From: Solirubrobacterales bacterium
Lineage (GTDB): Bacteria > Actinomycetota > Thermoleophilia > Solirubrobacterales > 70-9
Assembly: GCA_030152805.1 (NCBI GenBank)
Contig: JASLIG010000019.1
Coordinates: 1-41,412, forward strand
Length of the DNA stretch: 41,412 bases
Reading direction: 5' to 3'
The notes beneath the pieces were generated by a model that was not told where the DNA came from, searched no databases, and was given only the letters and a program-made list of their open reading frames with translations. The translations under genes were made by a program, and so were the position numbers. Within the stretch, counting starts at the first letter, position 1, and every line of letters begins with the position of its first letter. Of this stretch, positions 15,067 through 23,760 are shown piece after piece.

Positions 15067-16965
15067 TCAAGTGCCCGGAGTATAGACAGAGGCCGCGAAG
15101 TCGGCCACCGGCACCGCTCCCAGCTCGCCGTCCTCGTGCGAGCGCACGGCGACCGCGGCACCCTCTTCCTCGCGGTCGCCGACCACGAGCATGTACGGGT
15201 AGCGGCCGAGCTCGGCGTCGCGGATCTTCTTGCCGACCGACTCGGAGCGCTCGTCGAGCTCGATCCGCACGCCGGCTGCGCGCAGCTCCGCGGCAACGCG
15301 GGCCGCGTAGGCGTTGTGGCGATCGGCGACGGGCAGGACGATCGCCTGCACCGGTGCCAGCCAGACCGGGAAGCGACCGGCGTAATGCTCGATCAGGATG
15401 CCGGCGAAGCGCTCCATCGAGCCGAGCAGGGCGCGGTGGATCATCACCGGCCGGTGCGGCTCGTCGTCGGCGCCGACGTAGCGGAGGTCGAAGCGCTCGG
15501 GCATCTGGAAGTCGAGCTGACAGGTGCCGCACTGCCAGGAGCGGCCGAGCGCGTCGGTGATGTGGAAGTCGATCTTCGGCCCGTAGAAGGCGCCGTCGCC
15601 GGGGTTGAGCTCGTACTCCCGGCCCTGGCGATCGAGGGCCTCGGTCAGCGCCGCCTCGGCCTTGGCCCATTGCTCCTCGGTACCCATCGATTTCTCCGGC
15701 CGGGTCGAGAGCTCGACCCGCACGTCCTCGAAGCCGAAGCGGGCATAGAGCTCGTCGATCGCCTCGCAGATGTCGGCGACCTCGTCGGCGATCTGCTCCT
15801 CGGTGCAGTAGACGTGGGCATCGTCCTGGGTGAAAGTGCGCACGCGCAGCAGGCCGTGCAGGACGCCCTCGCGCTCGTTGCGGGAGACGCGGCCGAACTC
15901 GGCGAGGCGCAGCGGCAGCTCGCGGTAGGAGTGGCGCTCGGAGTCGAAGACGAGGCAAGCGCCCGGACAGTTCATCGGCCGCAGCGCCAGGCGGCGCTCG
16001 TCGGACTGCATGAAGTACATGGCGTCGCGGTAGTTGTCCCAGTGGCCGGAGCGGTGCCAGAGCTCCTCGTCGAGCACCTGCGGCGTGGCGATCTCCCTGT
16101 AGCCGCGCTTGCGCAGCTGGGCCTGGACCTCGCCCTCGATCAGGTGCAGCAGGGTCGTACCGTTGGGCAGCCAGAAGGGCATCCCCGGCGCCTCCTCGCG
16201 CAGCATGAAGAGACCGAGCTGGGGACCGAGGCGGCGGTGATCGCGCGCCTTCGCCTGCTCGACCCGCTCCAGGTGCTGCTCGAGGTCCACCTTGGAGAAG
16301 AAGGCGGTGCCGTAGATGCGGGTGAGCATCTGGCGCTTCTCGTCGCCGCGCCAGTAGGCGCCAGCGAGCGAGCTGAGTTTGATCGCCTTGATCCGTCCGG
16401 TCGAGGGACCGTGGGGGCCGCGGCAGAGATCCTCGAAAGGGCCGTTGCGGTAGAGGGAGACGGTCTCGACGCCTTCGTCGGCGATGAGGTCGTTGATCAG
16501 CTCGACCTTGTAGTCCTCGCCCTGGCCCTCGAAGATCTCGATCGCCTCGGCGACGGGTACGTCGCGGCGCTCGAAGGACTCGTCGGCGGCGATGTGCTCG
16601 CGCATCGCCGCCTCGATCCTCTCCAGGTCGGCGTCGGTCACCTTGACGTCGGCGGGGAAATCGAAGTCGTAGTAGAAGCCGTTCTCGATCGCCGGCCCGA
16701 TCGTCACCTTGGTGCCGGGGTAGAGCTCCTGCACCGCCTCGGCCATCACGTGGGCGGCGTCGTGACGGATCAGGGCGAGCGCCTCTGGGTCGCGGTCGGT
16801 GAGGATCGCGATCTCCGCCCCGTCGGGCAGCGGCGCCGAGAGGTCGCGCAGCTCACCGTCGACGCGGATCGCCAGCGCCGCCTTGGCCAGCCCCGGCCCG
16901 ATCGCCGCCGCCGCGTCTGCCCCGGAATCGCCGTCAGCGAGCTCCAACGGCGTCCCGTCGGGCAA
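15067..16965 (-). CDS. thrS: Threonyl-tRNA synthetase
   Basis: Class II synthetase, about 632 residues from the first usable start. In order: TGS domain (LPDGTPLELADGDSGADAAA ... DLSAPLPDGAEIAILT); second N-terminal editing domain with HDAAHVMAEAVQELYPG; the catalytic core with RPMNCPGACLVF (zinc Cys), RVRTFTQDDAHVYC and HRALLGSMERF; and the C-terminal anticodon domain with RNAYAARV-like sequence and SVGKKIRDAELGRYPYMLVVG. The listed start is TTG, but the homologous reading continues five codons further (KITVK) before a stop without ATG, GTG or TTG. An ATC start at 16975-16977 is therefore possible. No T-box signature is seen upstream. Confidence 0.95.
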   Translation of the reverse strand: MPDGTPLELADGDSGADAAAAIGPGLAKAALAIRVDGELRDLSAPLPDGAEIAILTDRDPEALALIRHDAAHVMAEAVQELYPGTKVTIGPAIENGFYYDFDFPADVKVTDADLERIEAAMREHIAADESFERRDVPVAEAIEIFEGQGEDYKVELINDLIADEGVETVSLYRNGPFEDLCRGPHGPSTGRIKAIKLSSLAGAYWRGDEKRQMLTRIYGTAFFSKVDLEQHLERVEQAKARDHRRLGPQLGLFMLREEAPGMPFWLPNGTTLLHLIEGEVQAQLRKRGYREIATPQVLDEELWHRSGHWDNYRDAMYFMQSDERRLALRPMNCPGACLVFDSERHSYRELPLRLAEFGRVSRNEREGVLHGLLRVRTFTQDDAHVYCTEEQIADEVADICEAIDELYARFGFEDVRVELSTRPEKSMGTEEQWAKAEAALTEALDRQGREYELNPGDGAFYGPKIDFHITDALGRSWQCGTCQLDFQMPERFDLRYVGADDEPHRPVMIHRALLGSMERFAGILIEHYAGRFPVWLAPVQAIVLPVADRHNAYAARVAAELRAAGVRIELDERSESVGKKIRDAELGRYPYMLVVGDREEEGAAVAVRSHEDGELGAVPVADFAASVYTPGT

Positions 16966-17038
16966 CTTGACCGTGATCTTCCGCGTCGCCGCCTCGATCC
17001 GGCCATGCTACCCACGCCCGCCCCACCCCCCTCCGCGC

Positions 17039-17076
17039 GGTCGCAGTTTCAGTCGCTATCCGGAGGGAAGTGCGAC
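17039..17076. repeat. Degenerate 38-nt palindrome, unit 2
   Basis: Read on the minus strand it begins GTCGCACTTCCCTCCGG and ends AAACTGCGACC, so its ends are imperfect complements. It has the same length and end motifs as the unit at 17110-17147, 33 nt away. It lies in the thrS upstream gap. It is probably a repetitive extragenic palindrome; no function is evident. Confidence 0.7.
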
Positions 17077-17109
17077 ATCAACGGTGGTGACAATCCGGGC
17101 GGCCATCGA

Positions 17110-17147
17110 GGTCGCACTTTTCGCCGCATACCGGCGGAAAGTGCGAC
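17110..17147. repeat. 38-nt palindrome, unit 1
   Basis: GGTCGCACTTTTCGCCG, a CATA loop and CCGGCGGAAAGTGCGAC make a near-perfect hairpin. It begins 2 nt past the stop of the membrane-protein gene and could act as a transcript 3' end. The partner unit at 17039-17076 shares both end motifs. Confidence 0.8.
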
Positions 17148-17149
17148 CG

Positions 17150-18964
17150 CTATCGGGGGTGGCCTTGGCGGGCTTGGCGGACGGCTATCAGGGGGCAGGG
17201 GCTGCGTCCCGAGACCGGCGCCGTCCTTTCCCAGAGCACGTACGGCGAAGCAATGCGCTCAGGACGCAAGCCGTCGAACGGGGGCTGGCTCGAGCTCGAT
17301 TCGGAGATGACATAGCGGACGCCCGAAGGGATGTGGGTGGCCTCCCCTTCAGATGCGATGCAGACGCGGCCGCCGCGCAGCTCCCAGGCGATGTAGGGGG
17401 CGCCGTGTTCGTCGGCGAGCAATCGACTCGAGGCGAGGACCAGGGTCGGACCCGCGCCAATGTCGTCGCGCAGGCCGGTCAGAGCCGGCGAGTACGTCGT
17501 CGGCCCAACGGGTGCGTTGGCCAGCGCCAGCAACGAGCAGGCCCCGGCCGCCAGCAGGTACAGCCAGGCCACCGGGCGACGCAGCAAAGGCAACACGATG
17601 AGGAGGGCGGCGAGCGGCGCGCCGATCTCGATCGCCTTCGCGGCCGTGTACGGCGTGCCGCCGAGCCGGGCCGCGGCGTAGGCCAGAGCGGCGGCAGTGA
17701 GGCCCGCGATCAACGCGGTCTCGCGACGGCGCCAGCAGAGAACCAATCCGTAGACGAGCAGGATCGTCGCGAAGGCGGCGCCGGCGTAGTAGCCGAGCGC
17801 CGGCACCGCGCCGTCCCCCGGGCTGAGCCGGAAATCGCCCGAGGGCCAGATGCCGAGGCCCTCGAAGGGCGAGATTTGGCCGAAGAGGTTGCCTAGGCCG
17901 GGGCCGTTGGGGTCGAAGGTCTCGAAGCTGTGGAAGTCGATCATGCGGGGGATCTCGGGGGCGATCATGAGAAGGAAGAGGAGGAACGCCCACAGGACAG
18001 ACCGCCGGGCTGCGGGGCCTGGCACAGCTGCGGGGGCGCCTGCGGGCGGGGGCTTCGCCTCCGTTCTCGGCCCCCCCGCATCCGCGCCACCCGCAGATCG
18101 ACCGAAATGGCTGACGGCGTATTCCGTAAAAGCCCAGATAGCTGCGGCGCCGATCAGCCAGATCAGGGCCGGGAAGCTGTAGGTGTAGACGGACCCCACT
18201 GCTAGGAGAGCTGCCGGGATGAAGCGGAGGGGCAGGTCGCGCCAGGCGGGATTGGCCGTTGTCTCTCTCAGAGAGAGGACAAAAGCTAGGAAGAAAAGGG
18301 CCTGCATGGTCTCCTTGAAGGAGCCCTGGGCGAAGTAGGAGGCGACCATGTAGGTGAGGCCGACTACGAGGGCAGCGGGAATGCGCAGGACCGGAGGCCG
18401 GTCGCGGAAGGCGGTCAGCGCGACCAGGGAAGCGAGCACCGCGACGGCGATCGTCAGGCCGGTGAAGCCCTGGACGATGCCGACGCCCAGGCCCTTCTCG
18501 AGCGCGACGACCACCGAGTGCGGTCCGAGCGGGTAGCCCTGGTGCAAGAGCTGCGAGGACTCGCCGTGGGCGAGGCGATCCGCCGCCAGCAGGTGCTGCG
18601 ACATGTCCGGGTTGAAGCTGGTGCCGAGGATGCCGAAGTGGCCCTCGGCGACGAAGGGCAGCGCGGTGGCAGCGAGCGCGAGCAGCGCGACCGGCGCGCC
18701 AATCCGGATCGCCTCCGCCACCCCCTCGAGGTGACCCCATAGGTAGGTGACCGAGGCCATCGACAGCACCACGACGACGACCGCCGCGGCCGCGCCATCG
18801 CCCGGCAACCGCACCGTCCCCCAGCAGGCGACGCAGAGCAGCGCCAGCCCCACCGCGGGCGAAATCCACGACCAGCGCCGAACCCCGCAGAGGACGATCG
18901 CCGCCTGCCCGATCGCCAACGAGGCGACGCAGACGGCCAGCACGGCTGCATAGGTTCCGGGCAC
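17150..18964 (-). CDS. Large polytopic membrane protein, possible GT-C glycosyltransferase
   Basis: 604 residues with about eleven or twelve hydrophobic segments between residues 5 and 480, then a soluble C-terminal stretch of about 120 residues. The first large external loop carries FNPDMSQHLLAADRLAHGES and QGYPLGPHSVV. An acidic residue in this position followed by a polar loop is the usual pattern of GT-C enzymes that use polyprenyl-linked sugars, so a role in glycan assembly is inferred, not shown. A Pro/Ala/Gly-rich cytoplasmic insert lies near residues 285-320. The start is GTG. It is divergent from the AraC-like gene, with only 25 nt between the starts, and its 3' end is marked by palindromic units. 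Confidence 0.75.
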   Translation of the reverse strand: MPGTYAAVLAVCVASLAIGQAAIVLCGVRRWSWISPAVGLALLCVACWGTVRLPGDGAAAAVVVVVLSMASVTYLWGHLEGVAEAIRIGAPVALLALAATALPFVAEGHFGILGTSFNPDMSQHLLAADRLAHGESSQLLHQGYPLGPHSVVVALEKGLGVGIVQGFTGLTIAVAVLASLVALTAFRDRPPVLRIPAALVVGLTYMVASYFAQGSFKETMQALFFLAFVLSLRETTANPAWRDLPLRFIPAALLAVGSVYTYSFPALIWLIGAAAIWAFTEYAVSHFGRSAGGADAGGPRTEAKPPPAGAPAAVPGPAARRSVLWAFLLFLLMIAPEIPRMIDFHSFETFDPNGPGLGNLFGQISPFEGLGIWPSGDFRLSPGDGAVPALGYYAGAAFATILLVYGLVLCWRRRETALIAGLTAAALAYAAARLGGTPYTAAKAIEIGAPLAALLIVLPLLRRPVAWLYLLAAGACSLLALANAPVGPTTYSPALTGLRDDIGAGPTLVLASSRLLADEHGAPYIAWELRGGRVCIASEGEATHIPSGVRYVISESSSSQPPFDGLRPERIASPYVLWERTAPVSGRSPCPLIAVRQARQGHPR

Positions 18965-18989
18965 GAGGCCGCGAGCCTAGACTGCCGGC

Positions 18990-19424
18990 ATGCCGTTCGT
19001 TCCGCCAGCCCGCCATCTGCTGCGCGCCAAGGACCTCGCCGATGCGCGCTACTCAGAGCCGTTGAGCGTCGACGACATGGCGGCGGCGGCCGGGCTCTCG
19101 CGGGCGCACTTCAGCCGCGAGTTCCGCCGCGCCTTCGGCGACTCACCTCATGCCTACCTGCTGACCCGCCGCCTCGAGCGCGCCGCGGCGCTGCTGCGCA
19201 ACACCGATCGCTCGGTGGCGGATATCTGCCTCTCGGTCGGGCTGCGCAGCATCGGCTCCTTCACCACTAGCTTCACCCGCACCTTCGGCCGCCCCCCAAC
19301 CGCCTACCGGGCGGCGCATCCCCCGGCCGCTCGTGGGGCCCTGGTCCCGGGCTGCGTCCTCCGCGCCAACACCCGCCCGCGATACCGCACGTTTCGAGAA
19401 GACAGTCCGCCGGCCCGCGCCTAG
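18990..19424 (+). CDS. AraC-family DNA-binding protein, regulator domain only
   Basis: 144 residues, almost all of it the two-helix-turn-helix AraC domain: LSVDDMAAAAGLSRAHFSRE for the first, LLRNTDRSVADICLSVG for the second, then SFTTSFTRTFGRPPTAYR, the family signature. There is no N-terminal ligand domain, so it is a stand-alone reader like MarA or SoxS, or its signal comes from the partner. The next gene on the same strand, a VOC protein 42 nt away, is the likely target or partner; this pairing is common in Actinobacteria. The C-terminal 30 residues are Arg/Pro-rich and without motif. Confidence 0.88.
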   Translation: MPFVPPARHLLRAKDLADARYSEPLSVDDMAAAAGLSRAHFSREFRRAFGDSPHAYLLTRRLERAAALLRNTDRSVADICLSVGLRSIGSFTTSFTRTFGRPPTAYRAAHPPAARGALVPGCVLRANTRPRYRTFREDSPPARA

Positions 19425-19466
19425 CATCGCCACCGACCTTTCCGTTTTGAACCGAAGGAGGAAGCG

Positions 19467-19895
19467 ATGATCAGGATCGCCAACGCACAGCTATGGGTAC
19501 ACGACCAGGAGGAGGCACTCGCCTTCTACACCGAGAAGGTGGGCATGGAGGTACGCGCCGACGTGACACTGGCCGAGATGGACGACTTCCGCTGGCTGAC
19601 CGTGGGACCACCCGGGCAGGAGGACGTCTCGATCGTGCTGATGGCCATCCCCGGAGCGCCGGTGATGGACGAGGAGACCGGCCGGCAGGTACGCGAGGTG
19701 GTGGCCAAGGGCTTCGCCGGGACCGTCTTCCTCACCACCGAGGACTGCCAGGCCTCCTACGAGGAGCTGAAGGGCCGCGGCGTGGAATTCTCCGAAGCCC
19801 CCGAGGAGCGCCCCTACGGGATCGACTCCGGCTTCCGCGACCCCTCGGGCAACAGCATCCGCCTCACCGAGGTGCGGATGCCGGCCGAGGTCTGA
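19467..19895 (+). CDS. Glyoxalase/bleomycin-resistance (VOC) family protein
   Basis: 142 residues with the paired beta-alpha-beta-beta-beta modules of the VOC fold: ANAQLWVHDQEEALAFYTEK and VGMEVRAD in the first, FLTTEDCQASYEELKGRGVE and YGIDSGFRDPSGNSIRLTE in the second. The closing DPSGNSI...TE carries the usual Glu ligand position. The substrate is unknown; members include glyoxalases, dioxygenases and antibiotic-binding proteins. A strong ribosome-binding site (GGAGGAAG) precedes the ATG. It is probably co-transcribed with the AraC-like gene. Confidence 0.9.
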   Translation: MIRIANAQLWVHDQEEALAFYTEKVGMEVRADVTLAEMDDFRWLTVGPPGQEDVSIVLMAIPGAPVMDEETGRQVREVVAKGFAGTVFLTTEDCQASYEELKGRGVEFSEAPEERPYGIDSGFRDPSGNSIRLTEVRMPAEV

Positions 19896-19926
19896 GCGAT
19901 CTCGGCCGGCTCCGCGCAGGGGACAA

Positions 19927-19999
19927 TGGGCGCTACTGGGCTCGAACCAGTGACCTCCAGCTTGTCGAGCTGGCGCTCTCCCAACTGAGCTAAGCGCCC
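19927..19999 (-). tRNA. tRNA-Val (anticodon GAC)
   Basis: A 73-nt cloverleaf: acceptor GGGCGCT / AGCGCCC, D arm GCTC...GAGC, anticodon stem CCAGC / GCTGG around TCGACAA (anticodon GAC), variable AGGTC, T arm ACTGG-TTCGAAC-CCAGT and discriminator A. CCA is not encoded. A TAGATT sequence 15 nt upstream could be a -10 element. Confidence 0.97.
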
Positions 20000-20196
20000 C
20001 GGGAACCTGAATCTAGCAGCGGCGCGAGGGCCGACGAGGCCCCGGCCGCTGCCTCAAGTCTGCTGTTGCAAGTGCCGATGCAGGCCGTGCAACTTTTCAG
20101 CTCGTACAGTGTTTATTAGTGCAAGCTCCGATTAAGGCTTGAGGACCGACGAGCCAGGGAAACAGAGTTCTCGCTGGTGGCACGTCCTTCGGAAGC
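20000..20196. other. Intergenic stretch with possible small RNA on plus strand
   Basis: No gene is seen here. The plus strand has small complementary segments (GTTGCA...TGCAAC; CAAGC...GCTTG; GGAC...GTCC around CCAG...CTGG), and an AT-rich TTTATTAG near 20112-20119 could be a -10. It ends in the terminator at 20197-20221, so a short RNA of about 100 nt is possible. No known RNA family was recognised. Confidence 0.3.
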
Positions 20197-20221
20197 AAAG
20201 GGCCCCGAGAGGGGCCCTTTT
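20197..20221. terminator. Bidirectional intrinsic terminator
   Basis: AAAGGGCCCC-GAGA-GGGGCCCTTTT makes a 10-bp stem with a T run on the plus strand. On the minus strand it follows the YjbQ stop by 4 nt. It can serve yjbQ and any plus-strand transcript from the gap before it. Confidence 0.8.
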
Positions 20222-20225
20222 CCGT

Positions 20226-20642
20226 TCAGGAGACGATCTGGACCACCACGGTTCTCTCTCGCGGACGGTCGTCGAAGTCGAGCAGGACCGCCTGCTGCCA
20301 GGTGCCAAGCCCGAGCGCGCCCCCGCGGACGGGCACCGAGAGCGAGGGACCGATCACCGAGGCGCGTTGGTGCGCGTGCGAGTTGGTGTCGTGGTTGAGC
20401 CGGTTGTGCTCGTAATCGCCCTGGCTCGGGATCAGCCGCTCGAGCATTGCGCCGAGGTCCCGCACGCCGCCCGGCTCGTACTCCATCGTCGTGATCGCCG
20501 CGGTGGATCCACGCACGAAGGCCGACGCCTGCCCGTCGGCGACCCCGGCCTCGTCCACCGCCCGCTGCAGCTCAGGCGTGATGTCGATCGCATCGCCGTC
20601 CCCCTGGGTGGAGACGTTGAACTCGGTGCTGCGCACGGCCAC
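20226..20642 (-). CDS. yjbQ: YjbQ/UPF0047 family protein
   Basis: 138 residues. The family signature is clear: STAAITTMEYEPG, then NRLNHDTNSHAHQRASVIGP with its His/Asp metal-site residues, and the ending SVPVRGGALGLGTWQQAVLL, DFDDRPRERTVVVQI. Some members have been reported to act as a secondary thiamine-phosphate synthase; the physiological role is not settled. The start is GTG. It is divergent from the DUF4177-like gene, and its 3' end carries a strong terminator. Single-gene unit. Confidence 0.9.
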   Translation of the reverse strand: MAVRSTEFNVSTQGDGDAIDITPELQRAVDEAGVADGQASAFVRGSTAAITTMEYEPGGVRDLGAMLERLIPSQGDYEHNRLNHDTNSHAHQRASVIGPSLSVPVRGGALGLGTWQQAVLLDFDDRPRERTVVVQIVS

Positions 20643-20684
20643 CCGCTCAAGCTACCCGGTACTGGCCGAATATTGGACTGCACG

Positions 20685-21275
20685 ATGAAAAGCCCGACAT
20701 CTTCGACACGTTTCCCTAACGTGACCGCAGTGACCGAGCAGGGACACGCGCTAGTCGGATTCCGCTCTGCGCAGCCGCAGGAGCCCGAGCCGAGCACTGC
20801 CCAGGCGAGCGATGCCAAGACCGGGCGCCGGGGTTTGCGACTGCCATCGCTGCGCCGCGGCGCGACCCTGATCCCCTCCCTCGACCGGGCGACTCGCGAG
20901 GAGCGGGCCGCCGAAAGGGAACGCCAGAAGCAACAGGTGTCGGCCGAGGCGGCCCAACAGGCCTTCTTCGAGACTCCCGCTGGCCGGGCGCGTCTCGCCT
21001 ACAAGCGCGGCCACCGGCTCTTCCAGTACGAACTCGAGGTCGGCGGGATCGAGCCGACGGTCGTCCCCGGCGCGGTGGGCTCGGCGGCGCGTGAGACCAC
21101 CGATCCGGTCGACATCCTCAACTCGGTCACCGTCGAGGGCTGGAAGCTGGTCACCGGCAAGTTCATCCACTCCGAGCTGCGAGGCGGCGTGGTCGGTTGT
21201 TACCTCTTCAAGCGCTCGCAGAAACGACGCCTGGCGATGAACGATCCCTGGCGGGATCTCGGCGCAGCCTCCTGA
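20685..21275 (+). CDS. Uncharacterised protein with DUF4177-like C-terminus
   Basis: Up to 196 residues. The N-terminal half is polar and probably disordered (AQPQEPEPSTAQASDAKTGR), followed by a charged helix (ATREERAAERERQKQQVSAE). The C-terminal third, RLFQYELEVGG ... DILNSVTVEGWKLVTGKFIH ... GCYLFKRS, resembles the small DUF4177 fold, whose members have a GW-L-V core and end in a (F/L)KR strand. Function unknown. ATG at 20685 and GTG at 20721 or 20730 are all possible starts; the first gives the longest reading, but no ribosome-binding site decides. Convergent with zwf. Confidence 0.65.
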   Translation: MKSPTSSTRFPNVTAVTEQGHALVGFRSAQPQEPEPSTAQASDAKTGRRGLRLPSLRRGATLIPSLDRATREERAAERERQKQQVSAEAAQQAFFETPAGRARLAYKRGHRLFQYELEVGGIEPTVVPGAVGSAARETTDPVDILNSVTVEGWKLVTGKFIHSELRGGVVGCYLFKRSQKRRLAMNDPWRDLGAAS

Positions 21276-21294
21276 GCCTCGGTCGATCCACGGC

Positions 21295-22761
<1,467 letters not shown>

Positions 22762-22826
22762 CTGCTCAGCCTCGCAGATGTCGGCCCCCGCGCCAGCGCC
22801 CTCGCGCGGGCGTAGGCTCCCGGGGC

Positions 22827-23675
22827 ATGGCGGCTGAGGCGACGAAGAACGGCGTGCCGTACGAGCCGCTGGCGCTGGATGCGGTCGAGCGTAGGTTCTG
22901 GCGGGACATGTGGGATGCGGTCCCGGCTGGCGTCGCCCGTGAAAGGGGCATCGAGGCGAGGGACTTCGGAGGAGTGCAGGCGACCATCGTCAGCGCACTA
23001 CCCGAGGTGCCGATGCTCAATCTGGTGCTCGGCGCGACCGCGAACGGGGCGGCGGAGGGCGGCGACCTCGATCGAGCGCTCGACTGGGCGGAGTCGCGGA
23101 ACGTCTCGTTCTACGTGCCGGTGAAGGAGTCTGCCGCTGGAGGTGCCGCGGCCGAGCGCCTGCTGCGGGCCCGCGGCTACGAGCGCGGCTACGCCTGGAT
23201 GAAGTTCGTCCGCGACGCCCACCCGCCGCGCTTCGACCATCCCGCCGGGGTCGACGTCGTTCCGGTCAAAGACAACGAGGGATCGTTCGGCATGATCGCC
23301 GCAACCGGCTTCGGTCTCCCCGCCTGGGCCTCCGCGTTCTTCGCCGACCTCCATAGCCGGCCCGGCTGGCACTGCTACGTGGCCCGGGTCGACGGCGAGC
23401 CCGCCGCCTGCGCCGCGATGTTCATCGACGGCGCGATCGCCGAGTTCGGCATCGCCGCCACGCTCGAGCCCGCCCGCGGCCGCGGCTGCCAGCAGGCCCT
23501 GCTGCACCGCCGCATCGCCGACGCCGCGGCTGCCGGCTGCCGGACCCTCTTCGTCGAGACCGGCGAGCGAATCCCCGACCGCCCCTCGGCCAGCTACCGC
23601 AACATCCTCCGCGCCGGCTTCGAGGAGGCGTACCTGCGGCCGAACTGGCAGCATCCGCAGTCCGTTCGCGCTTGA
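22827..23675 (+). CDS. GNAT-family acetyltransferase
   Basis: 282 residues. The N-terminal part looks like a degenerate GNAT half (PMLNLVLGATANGA, LDWAESRNVSFYVPVKESA). The C-terminal half has the acetyl-CoA binding pattern ARGRGCQQALLHRRIADAAA and the strand CRTLFVETGE. YVARVDGEPAACAAMFIDGA is a typical beta4. The substrate is unknown. It ends 85 nt before the radical SAM gene, but a promoter in that gap suggests separate expression. Confidence 0.85.
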   Translation: MAAEATKNGVPYEPLALDAVERRFWRDMWDAVPAGVARERGIEARDFGGVQATIVSALPEVPMLNLVLGATANGAAEGGDLDRALDWAESRNVSFYVPVKESAAGGAAAERLLRARGYERGYAWMKFVRDAHPPRFDHPAGVDVVPVKDNEGSFGMIAATGFGLPAWASAFFADLHSRPGWHCYVARVDGEPAACAAMFIDGAIAEFGIAATLEPARGRGCQQALLHRRIADAAAAGCRTLFVETGERIPDRPSASYRNILRAGFEEAYLRPNWQHPQSVRA

Positions 23676-23707
23676 CGCCGGGCGCTGGCGCGAATCCCGG
23701 CGCACAG

Positions 23708-23737
23708 TTGGCCTATTCTAGGCCTGTTCACTCTAAT
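23708..23737 (+). promoter_or_regulatory. Sigma70-type promoter with palindromic operator
   Basis: TTGGCC (23708-23713), an 18-nt spacer, then TCTAAT (23732-23737), which differs from TATAAT at one base. A perfect palindrome GGCCTA-TTC-TAGGCC (23710-23724) overlaps the -35 and the spacer, as a repressor site would. The start of transcription would fall near 23744, 17 nt before the radical SAM ATG. The local AT-richness stands out from the surroundings. Confidence 0.55.
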
Positions 23738-23760
23738 TTTTTTGTGCGAAGATCGACGCC

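Noticed and set aside
16966..17149. T-box riboswitch upstream of thrS
   Set aside because: No T-box sequence or specifier-loop arrangement is seen; the gap holds palindromic repeats instead.
23676..23760. Attachment site matching the 3' end of tRNA-Cys at the far side of the accessory block
   Set aside because: No direct repeat of the tRNA 3' end was found; only short GAATC/CCGG matches.
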